Assembly (NCBI RefSeq): GCF_010906925.1
Contig: NZ_VTVE01000001.1
Location: 682,001-746,000 of the forward strand
Direction of reading: 5' to 3'
From: Pseudobutyrivibrio xylanivorans
GTDB taxonomy: Bacteria > Bacillota > Clostridia > Lachnospirales > Lachnospiraceae
DNA length: 64,000 nt
Shown: positions 1-9,756 of the stretch, one piece after another
Layout of the letters: every line of letters begins with the position of its first letter
Numbering within the stretch: position 1 is the stretch's first letter
The notes under the pieces: generated by a model
Told to the model about the DNA's origin: nothing
The model's input: the letters and a program-made list of their open reading frames with translations, nothing else
Databases searched by the model: none
Translations under genes and position numbers: made by a program

Positions 1-1
1 T

Positions 2-373
2 TCATACGGTGGAAGTAGCGAGAATTCATCTACAAAATATCCATTCTATGTCACTCTTGATGATTCAGAAGGATTGATGATGGGACAGCATGTTTACATC
101 GAATTAGGAAAGACTGATGCACCTGAAATGGATTTCTCTGATGGAACATACATCTATGATTATTACATTTCCTATGAAGAAGATGGTACACCTTTCCTTT
201 GGGTAGAAGATGGCAATAGACTTGCAAAACAGACTATAGAGCTTGGCGATTACTATGAGGAGCAGATGGTATATGCAGTAAGTGGTATTGATAAAGATAC
301 TAAAATTGCATATCCAATGGATGATTACAAAGAAGGAATGAAAACCGTCAGTGGACAAGAGGTGCAGCCATGA
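2..373 (+). CDS. Efflux ABC adaptor (HlyD/MacA-like), C-terminal part
   Basis: The reading frame is open from the window edge, so the true start lies upstream; the Met codons near 74 are internal. The visible 123 residues look like the membrane-proximal end of a periplasmic-adaptor-type protein (GQHVYIELGK, then GNRLAKQTIELGDYYEEQMVYAVSGI), the segment that in MacA/HlyD proteins follows the beta-barrel and reports a value passed to the transporter. Its stop overlaps the next start by 4 bp (ATGA), so it is translationally coupled to the ATPase gene. A second adaptor gene lies after the ATPase. Assignment rests on this fragment and the context. Confidence 0.7.
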   Translation, partial: SYGGSSENSSTKYPFYVTLDDSEGLMMGQHVYIELGKTDAPEMDFSDGTYIYDYYISYEEDGTPFLWVEDGNRLAKQTIELGDYYEEQMVYAVSGIDKDTKIAYPMDDYKEGMKTVSGQEVQP

Positions 374-1077
374 TAGTAAAGTTGGAGAATATTTTTAAGG
401 TGTATGGTGAATCTGGAACAGAGACATCGGTGCCAGCTTTAAATGACGTAAGTCTCACTGTTGATAAGGGAGAATACGTTGCAATTATGGGACCCTCTGG
501 ATCAGGCAAGAGTACACTTATGAACGTTATCGGATGTTTGGACAAGCCTACATCTGGAAAATATATATTTGAGGATAAGGATGTGCTGAAGCTTAAGGAT
601 AGACAGATGTCTGACCTTAGACTTAATTCTATCGGATTTGTTTTCCAAAGTTTTTATCTTATGAATGAGGAAAACGCTATTGAGAATGTGGCACTTCCCC
701 TTAGCTATGCTGGAGTTCCTAAAAAGGAAAGAGAAAAAAGAGCTATAGATGCCCTGACAAGAGTTGGGCTTGCTGATAGAGTGAAATTTAGACCGGATCA
801 GCTCTCTGGTGGACAAAAACAGCGTGTTGCCATAGCAAGAGCCATTGTAAATAATCCTAAGGTACTGCTTGCGGATGAGCCAACAGGTGCCCTGGATCAA
901 AAGAGCGGTGCAGCTATTATGGACCTTTTTCAGAAGCTAAATGACGAGGGTACTACAATTATCATGATTACTCATGATGCAAATATAGCTAGCCACGCTA
1001 AAAAGACATATAGAATAGTAGATGGTCGACTTTATGATGGACTAGAACAGGAGGTGGATGATGAAAAAGATAATTAA
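370..1077 (+). CDS. MacB-type ABC transporter ATPase subunit
   Basis: A 235-aa stand-alone nucleotide-binding domain of the LolD/MacB family. Walker A is GPSGSGKST (about residues 40-48), the signature is LSGGQKQR (about 143-150), and Walker B with its continuation is VLLADEPTGALD. These motifs are typical of ATPases that work with FtsX-like permeases to drive export or antibiotic/peptide efflux. The gene overlaps the upstream adaptor by 4 bp and the downstream adaptor by 17 bp, so it is in the middle of a tightly coupled operon. The exported substrate cannot be told from the sequence. Confidence 0.93.
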   Translation: MIVKLENIFKVYGESGTETSVPALNDVSLTVDKGEYVAIMGPSGSGKSTLMNVIGCLDKPTSGKYIFEDKDVLKLKDRQMSDLRLNSIGFVFQSFYLMNEENAIENVALPLSYAGVPKKEREKRAIDALTRVGLADRVKFRPDQLSGGQKQRVAIARAIVNNPKVLLADEPTGALDQKSGAAIMDLFQKLNDEGTTIIMITHDANIASHAKKTYRIVDGRLYDGLEQEVDDEKDN

Positions 1078-2593
1078 GCCACTGATTGTTATAGTTGTCA
1101 TTGCTGGTCTTGTGGTTGGCGGTTTATATGGCTACTTTAGATATAATCGAGGTAAGAAAATAGCACAGGTTGTTTCCCTTACCACCTATGGAATGGATGG
1201 CTATTGGGGTGATTCCATTGAAAGCTATGGAACTGTCACTGCTGAGAAATCACAGACTACATATTTAGCATCTGGTACAGAGGTCCTCAGTGTTAATTTC
1301 GCTGAGGGAGACCATGTTGAGGCGGGAGATGTTCTCCTTACAGTAAAGAAGGAATCTCAGAATATCAGAGGTAAGGAGCTTGAGGTTGAAAAAGCTCAGC
1401 AGATTTACAATGCAAATACCACTAGATTGGAAAGACTTGAGAATACAACGCCTATTCCTGAGCATATTGCATCTCAGGCAGATACTAGAGATGTAACTTA
1501 TGTAATGGAAAAAACATATTATGCAAAGAGTGATTGGAATGGCTATTCTTCTGGTGACATAGTTTTTGAATGTTCATATATGTATAATGGCGAGGAAGTA
1601 TATAGATCTTATTATTCTCATGAAGATCAAAAGCATCCTTTGAACGAAGATGATGATGCAGAGGTTATAGAATCTATAAAATCTGCATTGGATGAAATAG
1701 AAGATTTGGAAGCAGTATTTGAAGTAAAAGAATACGAGGTTACAGAGGAGATAACTGTAGGTAACTGGTATTACGATACATCAAACGGCAATATTATCGG
1801 TCACGAGGGTATAGGACCTCATGGTGAGATTCGCGAAGAGTACATTGAACCAAAGGGCTATACACCAACTCAGCTGGAAGAGGCAATTGAGCAGACTAAA
1901 AAGGACTTAGCCAGAGCTGAGCTTGATCTTAGAATCAAGGCTAATCAGCTTGAGGAGATGAAAAATACCAATGAAAATGGCGAGATGATTGCCAAGGTAT
2001 CTGGAACAGTTTCTAAGGTACAGAGTGCTGACAACTATAATAGCACCCAGCCATTTATGATTGTATCTGCAACAGATGAGTATTTTATCTCTGGAACTAT
2101 TGGCGAGTTCTATCTTGGCAACGTCCATGTAGGTGATAAGGTATCTGTAATGTCTTGGGATAATGGAATGACAGCTGATGCAGTGATTACAGATATCAGT
2201 GACAGTCCTGACACATCAGAAGAGAACAACTACTACATGGGTGGCGGCAATACTAATGTGAGCAACTACGTATTTAAAGCCAGCTTTGATAGAAGTAGTG
2301 GTATTGAAATTGGCGCAGCCGTAGATATTACAATTTCACCAGATAATGTGGAAGCCGGCGGTATGTATATACCAAATTTCTTTATTAGAAAAGATTCCGG
2401 TGGAAATTATGTTATGAGAATGAATGAAAAAAACAGACTTGAAAAGGTATATGTAAGAATTGGCAAGTCACTTTGGGGCGAGATGCTTGAAGTAAAGTCT
2501 GGAATTACAATGGATGATTGTCTTGCATTTCCTTATGGCAATGGTGCAATAGAGGGAATCAAATGCAAGAAAGTTGAATCGCTTGATTATTAA
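1061..2593 (+). CDS. Efflux ABC adaptor protein (HlyD/MacA family)
   Basis: About 510 aa with one N-terminal membrane anchor (residues about 4-25, IIKPLIVIVVIAGLVVGGLYGYF) and a lipoyl-like half motif (GTVTAEKSQTTYLASGTEVLSVNFAEGDHVEAGD region). A predicted coiled coil follows (residues about 280-310), then the second lipoyl half and a beta-barrel. An acidic insert of about 130 residues between the lipoyl half and the hairpin is unusual. ATG codons sit at 1058 and 1061; AGGAGG at 1049-1054 leaves 6 nt to the second and only 3 to the first, so 1061 is preferred. It probably pairs with the first adaptor gene or is used alternately with it. Confidence 0.85.
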   Translation: MKKIIKPLIVIVVIAGLVVGGLYGYFRYNRGKKIAQVVSLTTYGMDGYWGDSIESYGTVTAEKSQTTYLASGTEVLSVNFAEGDHVEAGDVLLTVKKESQNIRGKELEVEKAQQIYNANTTRLERLENTTPIPEHIASQADTRDVTYVMEKTYYAKSDWNGYSSGDIVFECSYMYNGEEVYRSYYSHEDQKHPLNEDDDAEVIESIKSALDEIEDLEAVFEVKEYEVTEEITVGNWYYDTSNGNIIGHEGIGPHGEIREEYIEPKGYTPTQLEEAIEQTKKDLARAELDLRIKANQLEEMKNTNENGEMIAKVSGTVSKVQSADNYNSTQPFMIVSATDEYFISGTIGEFYLGNVHVGDKVSVMSWDNGMTADAVITDISDSPDTSEENNYYMGGGNTNVSNYVFKASFDRSSGIEIGAAVDITISPDNVEAGGMYIPNFFIRKDSGGNYVMRMNEKNRLEKVYVRIGKSLWGEMLEVKSGITMDDCLAFPYGNGAIEGIKCKKVESLDY

Positions 2594-2603
2594 GGGAGGA
2601 CCT

Positions 2604-3857
2604 ATGTTTGAGAATTTAAGATTAGCATTCCGAGGAATCTGGACTCACAAGCTTAGATCATTCCTTACAATGCTAGGTATTATTATTGGTATTGCTGCTA
2701 TTATCGCTATTGTATCTACTATCGAGGGTACTAATCAGCAAATCAAGCAGAATCTTATTGGCTCAGGCTCTAATACAGTAGATATTCAACTGTATGAGAA
2801 TGATTGGCCAATTGATTTAAGCTATAGTGAGGCACCTTTCGGTGTTCCACAGATTTCAGATGAGATTCTAAAGGAGATTAAGGATCTTGATGAAGTGAAA
2901 TCTGCAAGTAAATATACTAGCAGACAGATATATGATGGTGTTTACTATCTTAATAATTCCATGAGTGGCGGTTATGTAAAGGGTGTCGAGACTGACTATT
3001 TTGAGACTGCAAATATGACCGTTAAATCAGGAAGATTGTTTACAGATGCAGAGGTAAAAGACTATAAAAAGGTCTGCATTGTTGATGATGGAATTATTTC
3101 AGGTGTTCTTCAAAATGAGGACCCTATTGGAAAGATTTTGGAAATTGGCGGCGACTCTTATGTAATTGTGGGAGTTGTGGCATCTCGTTCTACATTTGAG
3201 CCAGTAATCAATTCGATTACTGATTATCAGACATACGCTCAGGACGAATCGGGAACAGTTTACATTCCAATTACTGACTGGCCAATCAGTTACAAATATG
3301 ATGAGCCAGAAAATGTTTTGGTTAGAGCTAAATCCACTGATGATATGACAGCAGCAGGAAAGAAGACTGCAGATATTCTAAATGGTAATATTCATCCAGA
3401 CAGTGATGCTATTAAGTATCAGTCAAAGGATTTATTAGAGCAGGCTCAGCAGCTTCAGCAGCTGGCATCATCTACCAATTCAATGCTTATTTGGATTGCT
3501 GCAATATCACTGTTAGTAGGTGGTATTGGCGTTATGAATATTATGCTTGTTTCAGTTACAGAGCGTACTGCAGAAATAGGTCTTAAGAAAGCTATCGGTG
3601 CCAGAAAAGGCAAGATTATGGCACAGTTTTTAACTGAGGCAGCAGTGCTTACATCTATGGGCGGTGTGCTAGGCGTAGCTTCAGGTATTGGACTTGCCCA
3701 GATTATATCAATGATGAGTGGAACTCCAGTAGCAATCTCTTGGCCTGCAGCCTTTATAGCAGTTGCTTTTTCCATGGTTATTGGTATAGTATTTGGTATA
3801 TTACCAAGTCATCAGGCGGCTAATCTTAATCCTATTGATGCCTTGAGGACTAACTAG
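2604..3857 (+). CDS. MacB/FtsX-type ABC transporter permease
   Basis: About 417 aa with the MacB permease layout: one N-terminal membrane helix ([21 protein letters not shown]), a large extracytoplasmic MacB core domain (residues about 45-280), and three C-terminal helices forming the FtsX domain ([29 protein letters not shown] and the following two). The motif [25 protein letters not shown] is characteristic of the family. The start at 2604 is chosen because GGGAGGACCT precedes it; the longer reading from a TTG at 2574 overlaps the previous gene and has no ribosome site. It completes the export system with the ATPase and adaptors. Confidence 0.93.
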   Translation: MFENLRLAFRGIWTHKLRSFLTMLGIIIGIAAIIAIVSTIEGTNQQIKQNLIGSGSNTVDIQLYENDWPIDLSYSEAPFGVPQISDEILKEIKDLDEVKSASKYTSRQIYDGVYYLNNSMSGGYVKGVETDYFETANMTVKSGRLFTDAEVKDYKKVCIVDDGIISGVLQNEDPIGKILEIGGDSYVIVGVVASRSTFEPVINSITDYQTYAQDESGTVYIPITDWPISYKYDEPENVLVRAKSTDDMTAAGKKTADILNGNIHPDSDAIKYQSKDLLEQAQQLQQLASSTNSMLIWIAAISLLVGGIGVMNIMLVSVTERTAEIGLKKAIGARKGKIMAQFLTEAAVLTSMGGVLGVASGIGLAQIISMMSGTPVAISWPAAFIAVAFSMVIGIVFGILPSHQAANLNPIDALRTN

Positions 3858-3865
3858 GAGGCTAT

Positions 3866-4621
3866 ATGAGCAAATTCGTTTCATGGAATGTGAATGGACT
3901 TAGAGCTGTTGTTGGAAAGGGTTTTTGGGATTTCTTTGATAGCATAGATGCAGATATTATTGGTCTGCAGGAGATTAAACTGTCAGAGGGACAGTTTGAT
4001 GAGACAAGAGAAGGCTATCATGTCTACTGGAATTATGCTGAGAAGAAAGGATATTCCGGCACTGCAATATTTACAAAAAAGGAGCCAATATCAGTAAGTT
4101 ACGGTATTGGAATAGAAGAACATGACCATGAGGGAAGAGTAATTACCCTTGAATTTGAGGATTTCTACTTTATTACTTGCTACACTCCAAACTCTCAAAA
4201 TGAGCTAAAGCGTCTTGATTATCGCATGACTTGGGAGGATGATTTCAGAGCATATCTTAAGAAGCTTAACGAGAAAAAAGGTGTTATTTTATGTGGCGAT
4301 TTAAATGTTGCCCACGAAGAAATTGATATTAAAAATCCTAAGACTAATCGTAGAAATGCAGGCTTTACTGATGAAGAGCGCCAGAAGATGACTCAGCTTT
4401 TGTCAGAGGGATTCATAGATAGCTTTAGATATTTCTATCCAGATCAGGCAGATATCTATTCTTGGTGGTCATATCGCTTTAAGGCCAGAGAGAAAAATGC
4501 TGGATGGCGTATTGATTATTTCATAGTATCAGAAGACCTTAAAGATAGAATGAAGGATGCCAAGATTCACACTGATGTATTTGGCTCAGATCATTGTCCA
4601 ATTGAGTTAGATTTTGAATAA
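3866..4621 (+). CDS. xth: Exodeoxyribonuclease III (AP endonuclease)
   Basis: A 251-aa endonuclease/exonuclease/phosphatase-fold enzyme that cuts DNA at abasic sites in base-excision repair. Landmarks: SWNVNGLRA (metal-binding Asn) at the N-terminus, LQEIKL with the metal-binding Glu, [13 protein letters not shown], and the terminal [11 protein letters not shown] with the catalytic His. Length fits the family. It follows the permease gene by 8 bp with GGAGG and may be read through from the efflux operon, although the functions are unrelated. Confidence 0.96.
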   Translation: MSKFVSWNVNGLRAVVGKGFWDFFDSIDADIIGLQEIKLSEGQFDETREGYHVYWNYAEKKGYSGTAIFTKKEPISVSYGIGIEEHDHEGRVITLEFEDFYFITCYTPNSQNELKRLDYRMTWEDDFRAYLKKLNEKKGVILCGDLNVAHEEIDIKNPKTNRRNAGFTDEERQKMTQLLSEGFIDSFRYFYPDQADIYSWWSYRFKAREKNAGWRIDYFIVSEDLKDRMKDAKIHTDVFGSDHCPIELDFE

Positions 4622-4705
4622 TAATTATTATTTGCCCGAAAAATATGATATTTTTCTAGATGTATGTTATTATTTAAAAAGTAAAGATAGTTGGAGGTGG
4701 GAGAA

Positions 4706-4876
4706 ATGGCAGATAATGGCAAAGAAGCAACATTTGTTGTACGTGTAAATAAATGTGAAAATGGAAGTTGGCAGGGACAGGTTACATGGGCAGACAGAGA
4801 TGAAAAGCTTAACTTCCGCAGCGCTATAGAGCTTGTATCTATAATGGATGGAGCACTTAATAGCGAGGACAAATAA
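4706..4876 (+). CDS. Small conserved-looking protein, 56 aa
   Basis: A 56-aa soluble, acidic polypeptide starting MADNGKEATFVVRV. GGAGGTGGGAG immediately upstream and a strong terminator 12 bp downstream make this a genuine small gene. The pattern FVVRVNKCENGSWQGQVTW suggests a short beta-hairpin strand pair followed by a helix (FRSAIELVSIMDGAL). I do not recognise a named family. A possible extended start at TTG 4691 would swallow the ribosome site and is rejected. Confidence 0.75.
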   Translation: MADNGKEATFVVRVNKCENGSWQGQVTWADRDEKLNFRSAIELVSIMDGALNSEDK

Positions 4877-4888
4877 ATAACAATATGG

Positions 4889-4916
4889 GCTCTCCTCATT
4901 TGAGGAGAGCTTTTTT
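4889..4916 (+). terminator. Rho-independent terminator after the 56-aa gene
   Basis: GCTCTCCTCA pairs perfectly with TGAGGAGAGC (4901-4910), followed by six T. It ends the short transcript that carries the 56-aa gene. Confidence 0.9.
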
Positions 4917-5030
4917 ATTTTTAGATTGCATTTTTCTGTAAAAAAATATAAGGATATACACATTTTGTAGTTTTTTTATATGGTCTAGTGCATAATAGTT
5001 GCAAATTTATGGAATATGGGGGCATAATTT

Positions 5031-5978
5031 ATGATTTTAACAGTTACTTTAAATGCAGCTATTGATAAGCGCTATGTGGTAGAAAACTTTGAAGAAGGCG
5101 AAGTAAATAGGGTATTAGAATGCGAATATGTACCTGGAGGAAAGGGCCTTAATGTTTCAAAACCACTTGCTATTGCAGGGGCAGATGTAGTTGCTACCGG
5201 TTTTGTAGGAGGATATGCAGGAGACTATATATGTTCTAGACTTTCTGATTATGGAGTAAAGGATGGCTTCTATAAAGTTAAGGCGGAGAGCCGTTCTTGC
5301 ATAAATATATGGGATACAAAAAAGAAAAAGCAGACTGAGTTTTTGGAACCAGGATTTGTGATTGATGAGAATGATTGGAATGGATTTGAGGAAAAGTTTA
5401 AGACACTTGCCAAGGATTCAGATATCATTACCATATCAGGCAGTGTTCCAAAGGGCTTGGATTCTAATAGTTATAGAAGGCTTATAGCAATAGGAAAAAA
5501 ACTTGGTAAAAAGGTGATTTTGGATACTAGTGGAAAGCTTCTCATAGAAGCAGTTGAAGAGATTCCATTTATGATAAAGCCTAATATTGATGAGATTGCT
5601 ATGCTCACTGGAAGAAAAATTTCAGTAGATGAGGAAGGCTTTTTTGAAGAGGTAATAGCTGCAGCAAAACAAATACAAGATAAGGGTGTTGAGATTGTAG
5701 TTGTTTCTCTTGGGGCAGATGGGTCTTTGATGGTATGTGATGATGGAGTCTATAGAGGAATAGTACCTAAGATAGATGCCGTAAACACGGTGGGCTGTGG
5801 GGATTCTATGATTGCAGGATTTGCGCTTTCATTTTCTCAGGGCCTTACCTTTACAGAAGCGTTAAAAAAAGCCAGCGCAATCTCCGCTGCATCGGCGATG
5901 ACAGAGGAGACCGGCCGGTTTAACTTGTCTGATATGGAAAAACTTATTAATCAAATAACAATTGAAAAGATAGGCTAA
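5031..5978 (+). CDS. 1-phosphofructokinase-type PfkB kinase
   Basis: A 315-aa PfkB-family sugar-phosphate kinase. The N-terminus ILTVTLNAAIDKRYVV is typical of the FruK/LacC/PfkB subgroup, GGKGLNVSK is the first signature and VNTVGCGDSMIAGFA (GxGD, catalytic Asp) is the second. Expected reaction: ATP-dependent phosphorylation of fructose 1-phosphate to fructose 1,6-bisphosphate; tagatose-6-phosphate kinase activity is the main alternative. There is no PTS fructose permease or FruR next to it, so the substrate cannot be fixed from context. It is a single-gene unit, preceded by GGGGGC before the ATG and converging on a lipoprotein gene. Confidence 0.85.
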   Translation: MILTVTLNAAIDKRYVVENFEEGEVNRVLECEYVPGGKGLNVSKPLAIAGADVVATGFVGGYAGDYICSRLSDYGVKDGFYKVKAESRSCINIWDTKKKKQTEFLEPGFVIDENDWNGFEEKFKTLAKDSDIITISGSVPKGLDSNSYRRLIAIGKKLGKKVILDTSGKLLIEAVEEIPFMIKPNIDEIAMLTGRKISVDEEGFFEEVIAAAKQIQDKGVEIVVVSLGADGSLMVCDDGVYRGIVPKIDAVNTVGCGDSMIAGFALSFSQGLTFTEALKKASAISAASAMTEETGRFNLSDMEKLINQITIEKIG

Positions 5979-5982
5979 ATTG

Positions 5983-6501
5983 TTATTCTTCAAGCTCTTC
6001 TGAGGATGTAGAATACTCAGGAGAGAGATATGTAAACATTACTACGTTGTAATCTGATGTGACTATAGCTGCCAACTCAATGTTGCCACTATCTAGACGC
6101 CAAATGTCTGCTAGGTTGGTAACAGTGTTGGTGGCTTCTTTTGTCTTACCGAGACTATTTTGAAGCTGCTTGTGTAAGTCGTTGTAGATATCTGTGATTT
6201 CCTCGCCATCCTCACTAAAGTATGCCCAAGTCATGTTGGTCATATGTCCGTCTTCATCGAAGGCGTATTGAACATTTCCCTGTAAGTCTAAATAATCAGA
6301 TGAATAATTGTATGCGTTGCCGTAATAAGATTCTTTCTCGGAATCTGGCTCGCCTAATTCCTTAATCATATCATCATATGTAGTGTCAAAGTTAAAAGTA
6401 GTGAATGGAGGATCGGAAATTAAATCTTTTCCGCAGGCAACAAAGCCCATAAAAGTAATAGCAAGAATTGAAATTGATGTGATAATTTTTTTAGCATTCA
6501 T
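5983..6501 (-). CDS. Putative lipoprotein of unknown function
   Basis: About 172 aa, starting MNAKKIITSISI. The signal peptide ends in a lipobox-like FVAC before GKDL, so the mature protein should be lipid-anchored outside the membrane. The rest is acidic and small, with a repeated TYDDMIKELGEPD-like stretch reminiscent of SmpA/OmlA-type helix-strand modules, but I cannot name the family. GGGGGG precedes the ATG at 6501; an in-frame ATG at 6516 would overlap that ribosome site. It converges on the kinase gene with only 4 bp between stops and no obvious terminator. Confidence 0.7.
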   Translation of the reverse strand: MNAKKIITSISILAITFMGFVACGKDLISDPPFTTFNFDTTYDDMIKELGEPDSEKESYYGNAYNYSSDYLDLQGNVQYAFDEDGHMTNMTWAYFSEDGEEITDIYNDLHKQLQNSLGKTKEATNTVTNLADIWRLDSGNIELAAIVTSDYNVVMFTYLSPEYSTSSEELEE

Positions 6502-6682
6502 TTTAGTGCCCCCCATTAAGCATTTCGATAGTTACGCTATCATTTTCTATTTATTATAACAGTTAATAGCTAAAGGTGTATTGTAAATTTAAAAATAATA
6601 GAATTTTTTTGTAAATAGAATTTGATAAATGAATTGTGATTGACATAGAAAAAATCTATTGTGAGCTGACTGATTTTTATAT

Positions 6683-6711
6683 TTTACCTATAGATTCAGT
6701 AGGTCTATACT
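6683..6711 (+). promoter_or_regulatory. metE promoter with internal inverted repeat
   Basis: TTTACC (6683-6688), 17-bp spacer, TATACT (6706-6711). The inverted repeat TATAGA (6689-6694) / TCTATA (6704-6709) lies between and partly over the -10, as a repressor or activator site would. A related repeat, ATAGA-AAAAA-TCTAT, is at 6645-6659. The implied leader is only about 25 nt, too short for a SAM or cobalamin riboswitch if this is the main start. Confidence 0.5.
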
Positions 6712-6742
6712 TTTTGTAAATTAAAAAAGAAAGGGTAAAGAA

Positions 6743-9016
6743 ATGAAAACAGCAGTAGTAGGGTTTCCAAGAATTGGAAAGGATAGAGAGTTAAAGTTTG
6801 CAACAGAAAAATATTTTAGAAGTGAGATTGGGGAATCTGACTTATATAATGTGGCAAATACATGGAAGCATTTTAATATAACTAGTCAGAAAGAGGCAGG
6901 GATAGATTTTATTGCCTCAAATGATTTCTCTTTTTATGATAATGTGCTTGATACAGCAGTTTTATTTAATGTTATTCCAAAGAGATATAAGGCATTAGGA
7001 TTATCAAATCTTGATACATATTTTTCAATGGCAAGAGGATATCAGGGGGATAAAGGCAATGTAAAAGCTCTTGCTATGAAAAAATGGTTTAATACTAATT
7101 ATCATTATATTGTTCCAGAAATTGAGGATGATACAAAAATTGAGTTGATAGGAACAAAGCTTTTTGATGAATATGATGCTGCCAAGGCCTCTGGAATTGA
7201 GACAAAACCTGTGGTTGTTGGACCATTTACATTTTTAAAATTGGCTAGATATACAGGTGAGAAGAAAGCAGAGGATTTCGTTGATGATCTTACTGAAGAA
7301 TATGTAAAGCTTATCAAGAAATTAGATGATAGATTAACTCACTGGTTACAGATTGATGAGCCATATTTGGTAATGGATTTGACCTTTGAGGATAAGGCAT
7401 TATTTAAACGTATATACGATAAGATTACTGCTGCAAGTGGCGGCGTGAGACTTCTTCTTCAGACATATTTTGGCGATTTAAGAGATATATATGATCAGCT
7501 AATTCAGTATGATTTCGATGGAATCGGATTAGATTTTGTGGAAGGAAAAAAGACACTTGATTTAGTGGAGACTTTTGGATTTCCAAAGAATAAATATTTA
7601 TTTGCAGGTGTAGTTAACGGCAAAAATATTTGGAGAAATAACTATGAGAATTCTCTTCAAATAATTGAAAAGCTTAAAAGCAAAACAAATGCTAAAATAG
7701 TTGTTTCTACTTCATGTTCTTTGCTTCATGTGCCATATACACTTGAAAGCGAAACAGATTTACCAGAAGAATTTAAAAAGCATTTCTCTTTTGCACTTGA
7801 AAAGCTTTCAGAACTTAAGGAACTTTCAGTTTTGGCTGAGGGTGAGGGAAATAGTGACATCCTTGAGCGAAATAAATCATTATTTACAGGCAGAATTAAT
7901 AGTGTTGATGAGGCGGTTAAAGAGAGAGTGGCAAATATTAAGGAGTCTGATTATAGAAGAGTTCCTGATTTTGACAAAAGGGCAGCTGCTCAGAGTGAAT
8001 GCTTGAATTTACCACTTTTCCCAACAACTACAATTGGCTCTTTCCCTCAGACAGAGGATGTGAGACGTACAAGACAGCTATTTAGAAAGGGCAAAGTAGC
8101 AAAGGAAGAGTATGTAGAGTTTAATAAAAACAAGATTGCGGATTGCATTAAACTCCAAGAAGAAATAGGCCTTGATGTTTTGGTTCATGGTGAGTATGAG
8201 CGAAACGATATGGTGGAATATTTTGGTGAACACTTAGAGGGCTATCTTTTTACAAAAAAAGCATGGGTACAGTCCTATGGAACTAGATGCGTTAAGCCGC
8301 CAGTAATATGGGGAGATGTATCAAGAAAAAGTCCTATTACAGTAGAATGGGCTAAGTTCGCATCAAGCTGTACTGATAAGCCAGTGAAGGGAATGCTTAC
8401 AGGACCTGTAACTATATTTAACTGGTCATTCCCTAGAGAAGATATTTCTGTCAAGGAAAGCATGCTTCAGATTGCTCTTGCAATTCGTGATGAGGTACTT
8501 GATTTAGAGGCCAATGGAATAGGAATTATTCAGATTGATGAGGCAGCTTTAAGAGAAAAGTTACCTCTCAGAAAATCTGACTGGTATAAGGAATATTTGG
8601 ATTTTGCTATTCCAGCATTTAGACTTGTGGCAAGCGGTGTAAAGGAGACAACTCAGATACACACACATATGTGTTATAGTGAGTTTACAGATATTATTCC
8701 TGCTATAGATGCTATGGATGCAGATGTAATTACTTTTGAAGCATCACGTTCTGATTTGCAGATTCTTGATTCTCTCAAGGAAAATCATTTTAGAACGGCT
8801 GTTGGCCCTGGTGTTTACGATATTCATAGTCCAAGAATTCCTTCAGTAGATGAGATAGTAGCTGGAGTAGATAAGATGCTTAAAAGAGTAGATGATAAAA
8901 AGCTATGGATAAATCCTGATTGCGGACTTAAGACAAGAGGAGAGACAGAGACTAAAGCGAGTCTTATAAATCTTGTAAAGGCAGCAAATGAACTTAGAGA
9001 TAAATACTGCTGTTAA
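6743..9016 (+). CDS. metE: Cobalamin-independent methionine synthase
   Basis: A 757-aa 5-methyltetrahydropteroyltriglutamate-homocysteine methyltransferase, full length for MetE. The N-terminal half begins with the folate-binding-domain signature [16 protein letters not shown]. The catalytic C-terminal barrel holds the zinc ligands in HTHMCYSEF (His and Cys), a Glu in EASRSDLQ and the final Cys in NPDCGLKTR; the [14 protein letters not shown] motif opens that half. It makes methionine without vitamin B12. It stands alone between its own promoter and a bidirectional terminator. Confidence 0.97.
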   Translation: MKTAVVGFPRIGKDRELKFATEKYFRSEIGESDLYNVANTWKHFNITSQKEAGIDFIASNDFSFYDNVLDTAVLFNVIPKRYKALGLSNLDTYFSMARGYQGDKGNVKALAMKKWFNTNYHYIVPEIEDDTKIELIGTKLFDEYDAAKASGIETKPVVVGPFTFLKLARYTGEKKAEDFVDDLTEEYVKLIKKLDDRLTHWLQIDEPYLVMDLTFEDKALFKRIYDKITAASGGVRLLLQTYFGDLRDIYDQLIQYDFDGIGLDFVEGKKTLDLVETFGFPKNKYLFAGVVNGKNIWRNNYENSLQIIEKLKSKTNAKIVVSTSCSLLHVPYTLESETDLPEEFKKHFSFALEKLSELKELSVLAEGEGNSDILERNKSLFTGRINSVDEAVKERVANIKESDYRRVPDFDKRAAAQSECLNLPLFPTTTIGSFPQTEDVRRTRQLFRKGKVAKEEYVEFNKNKIADCIKLQEEIGLDVLVHGEYERNDMVEYFGEHLEGYLFTKKAWVQSYGTRCVKPPVIWGDVSRKSPITVEWAKFASSCTDKPVKGMLTGPVTIFNWSFPREDISVKESMLQIALAIRDEVLDLEANGIGIIQIDEAALREKLPLRKSDWYKEYLDFAIPAFRLVASGVKETTQIHTHMCYSEFTDIIPAIDAMDADVITFEASRSDLQILDSLKENHFRTAVGPGVYDIHSPRIPSVDEIVAGVDKMLKRVDDKKLWINPDCGLKTRGETETKASLINLVKAANELRDKYCC

Positions 9017-9022
9017 ATTATT

Positions 9023-9053
9023 AAAGGTCACCTCAAAATGAGGTGACCTTTTT
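9023..9053 (+). terminator. Bidirectional terminator between metE and PepSY gene
   Basis: AAAGGTCACCTCA (9023-9035) pairs with TGAGGTGACCTTT (9039-9051) with a 3-nt loop and T/A tracts on both sides, so it can stop metE and the convergent minus-strand gene. Confidence 0.9.
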
Positions 9054-9075
9054 GGTTATGCTAGCATCTAATTGT

Positions 9076-9636
9076 TTATGAGACTTCGTAATTGATTATA
9101 TTTCCTGTTTCGATTTCGATATCGTAACTATATTGATATCTTCCCACTATGAAGAGGACTTCATATATGCCTCTGCCATCAATATAATCTTTTGTAACTT
9201 TTGAATATCTCAAATCATCTTTTGTGTAGCTGGCATCAGCTAGTGCAATTTCAAGTGCATCATCCTCTGTTATACTGCTTGTAGTAGATGATGGATTTGT
9301 ATCATCAAGTGATTCTCTAGGGTTTTCTTCTGCGTGAATTGATTCTAATTCCACTTCAGAAGAAACAATATCACCTGTTACACTTATTTCATAGCTGTAT
9401 TCAGTTGTTCCGTAGTAGAAGACAATCTCGTATTGTTTTACCCCTAAGACGTATTCAGTTTTTGCTTTTGCAATTGTTACATCATTTTCTTCCAATCCGG
9501 CATCTTTTAGAGCTATTTCTCTGGCATCTGCCAAAGTGATTTTACTAGCGGCATAGACGGTATTGAAAGGAATGAAAGAAAAGATTGCAAGGAACAGTAT
9601 AAGCGATAATGCTGCTGCCGATATTCTTTTTTTCAT
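9076..9636 (-). CDS. Secreted protein with two PepSY domains
   Basis: A 186-aa protein with an N-terminal signal peptide (hydrophobic residues about 7-25, cleavage probably after VYA). Two repeats of the PepSY fold follow: ITLADAREIALKDAGLEE...YEISVTGDIVSSEVE and ITEDDALEIALADASYTKDD...YDIEIETGNIINYEV. PepSY modules are small secreted domains often linked to protease inhibition or cell-envelope functions; the target here is unknown. A good AGGAGGG site lies before the start. Confidence 0.88.
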   Translation of the reverse strand: MKKRISAAALSLILFLAIFSFIPFNTVYAASKITLADAREIALKDAGLEENDVTIAKAKTEYVLGVKQYEIVFYYGTTEYSYEISVTGDIVSSEVELESIHAEENPRESLDDTNPSSTTSSITEDDALEIALADASYTKDDLRYSKVTKDYIDGRGIYEVLFIVGRYQYSYDIEIETGNIINYEVS

Positions 9637-9756
9637 ATCTCAACCCTCCTTTAAACTTATTGCAAGTAATTAAGTATGCCTCGCTCTATATTTAAAGTAG
9701 CACATAAGTGTTAAGGAAGTGTAAAAGAAATGTGAATTGAAACATCCCTATAACCC

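Noticed and set aside
4638-4656. Palindrome GAAAAATAT-G-ATATTTTTC after xth
   Set aside because: Entirely A/T, so a weak hairpin with no GC part; may be chance in AT-rich DNA.
6517-6742. Riboswitch before metE
   Set aside because: No SAM, T-box or cobalamin elements could be found, and the best promoter leaves only about 25 nt of leader.
7701-8006. Second reading frame inside metE (101 aa) and other long overlapping frames on both strands
   Set aside because: They lie fully within confident genes, lack ribosome sites and show no protein-like composition.
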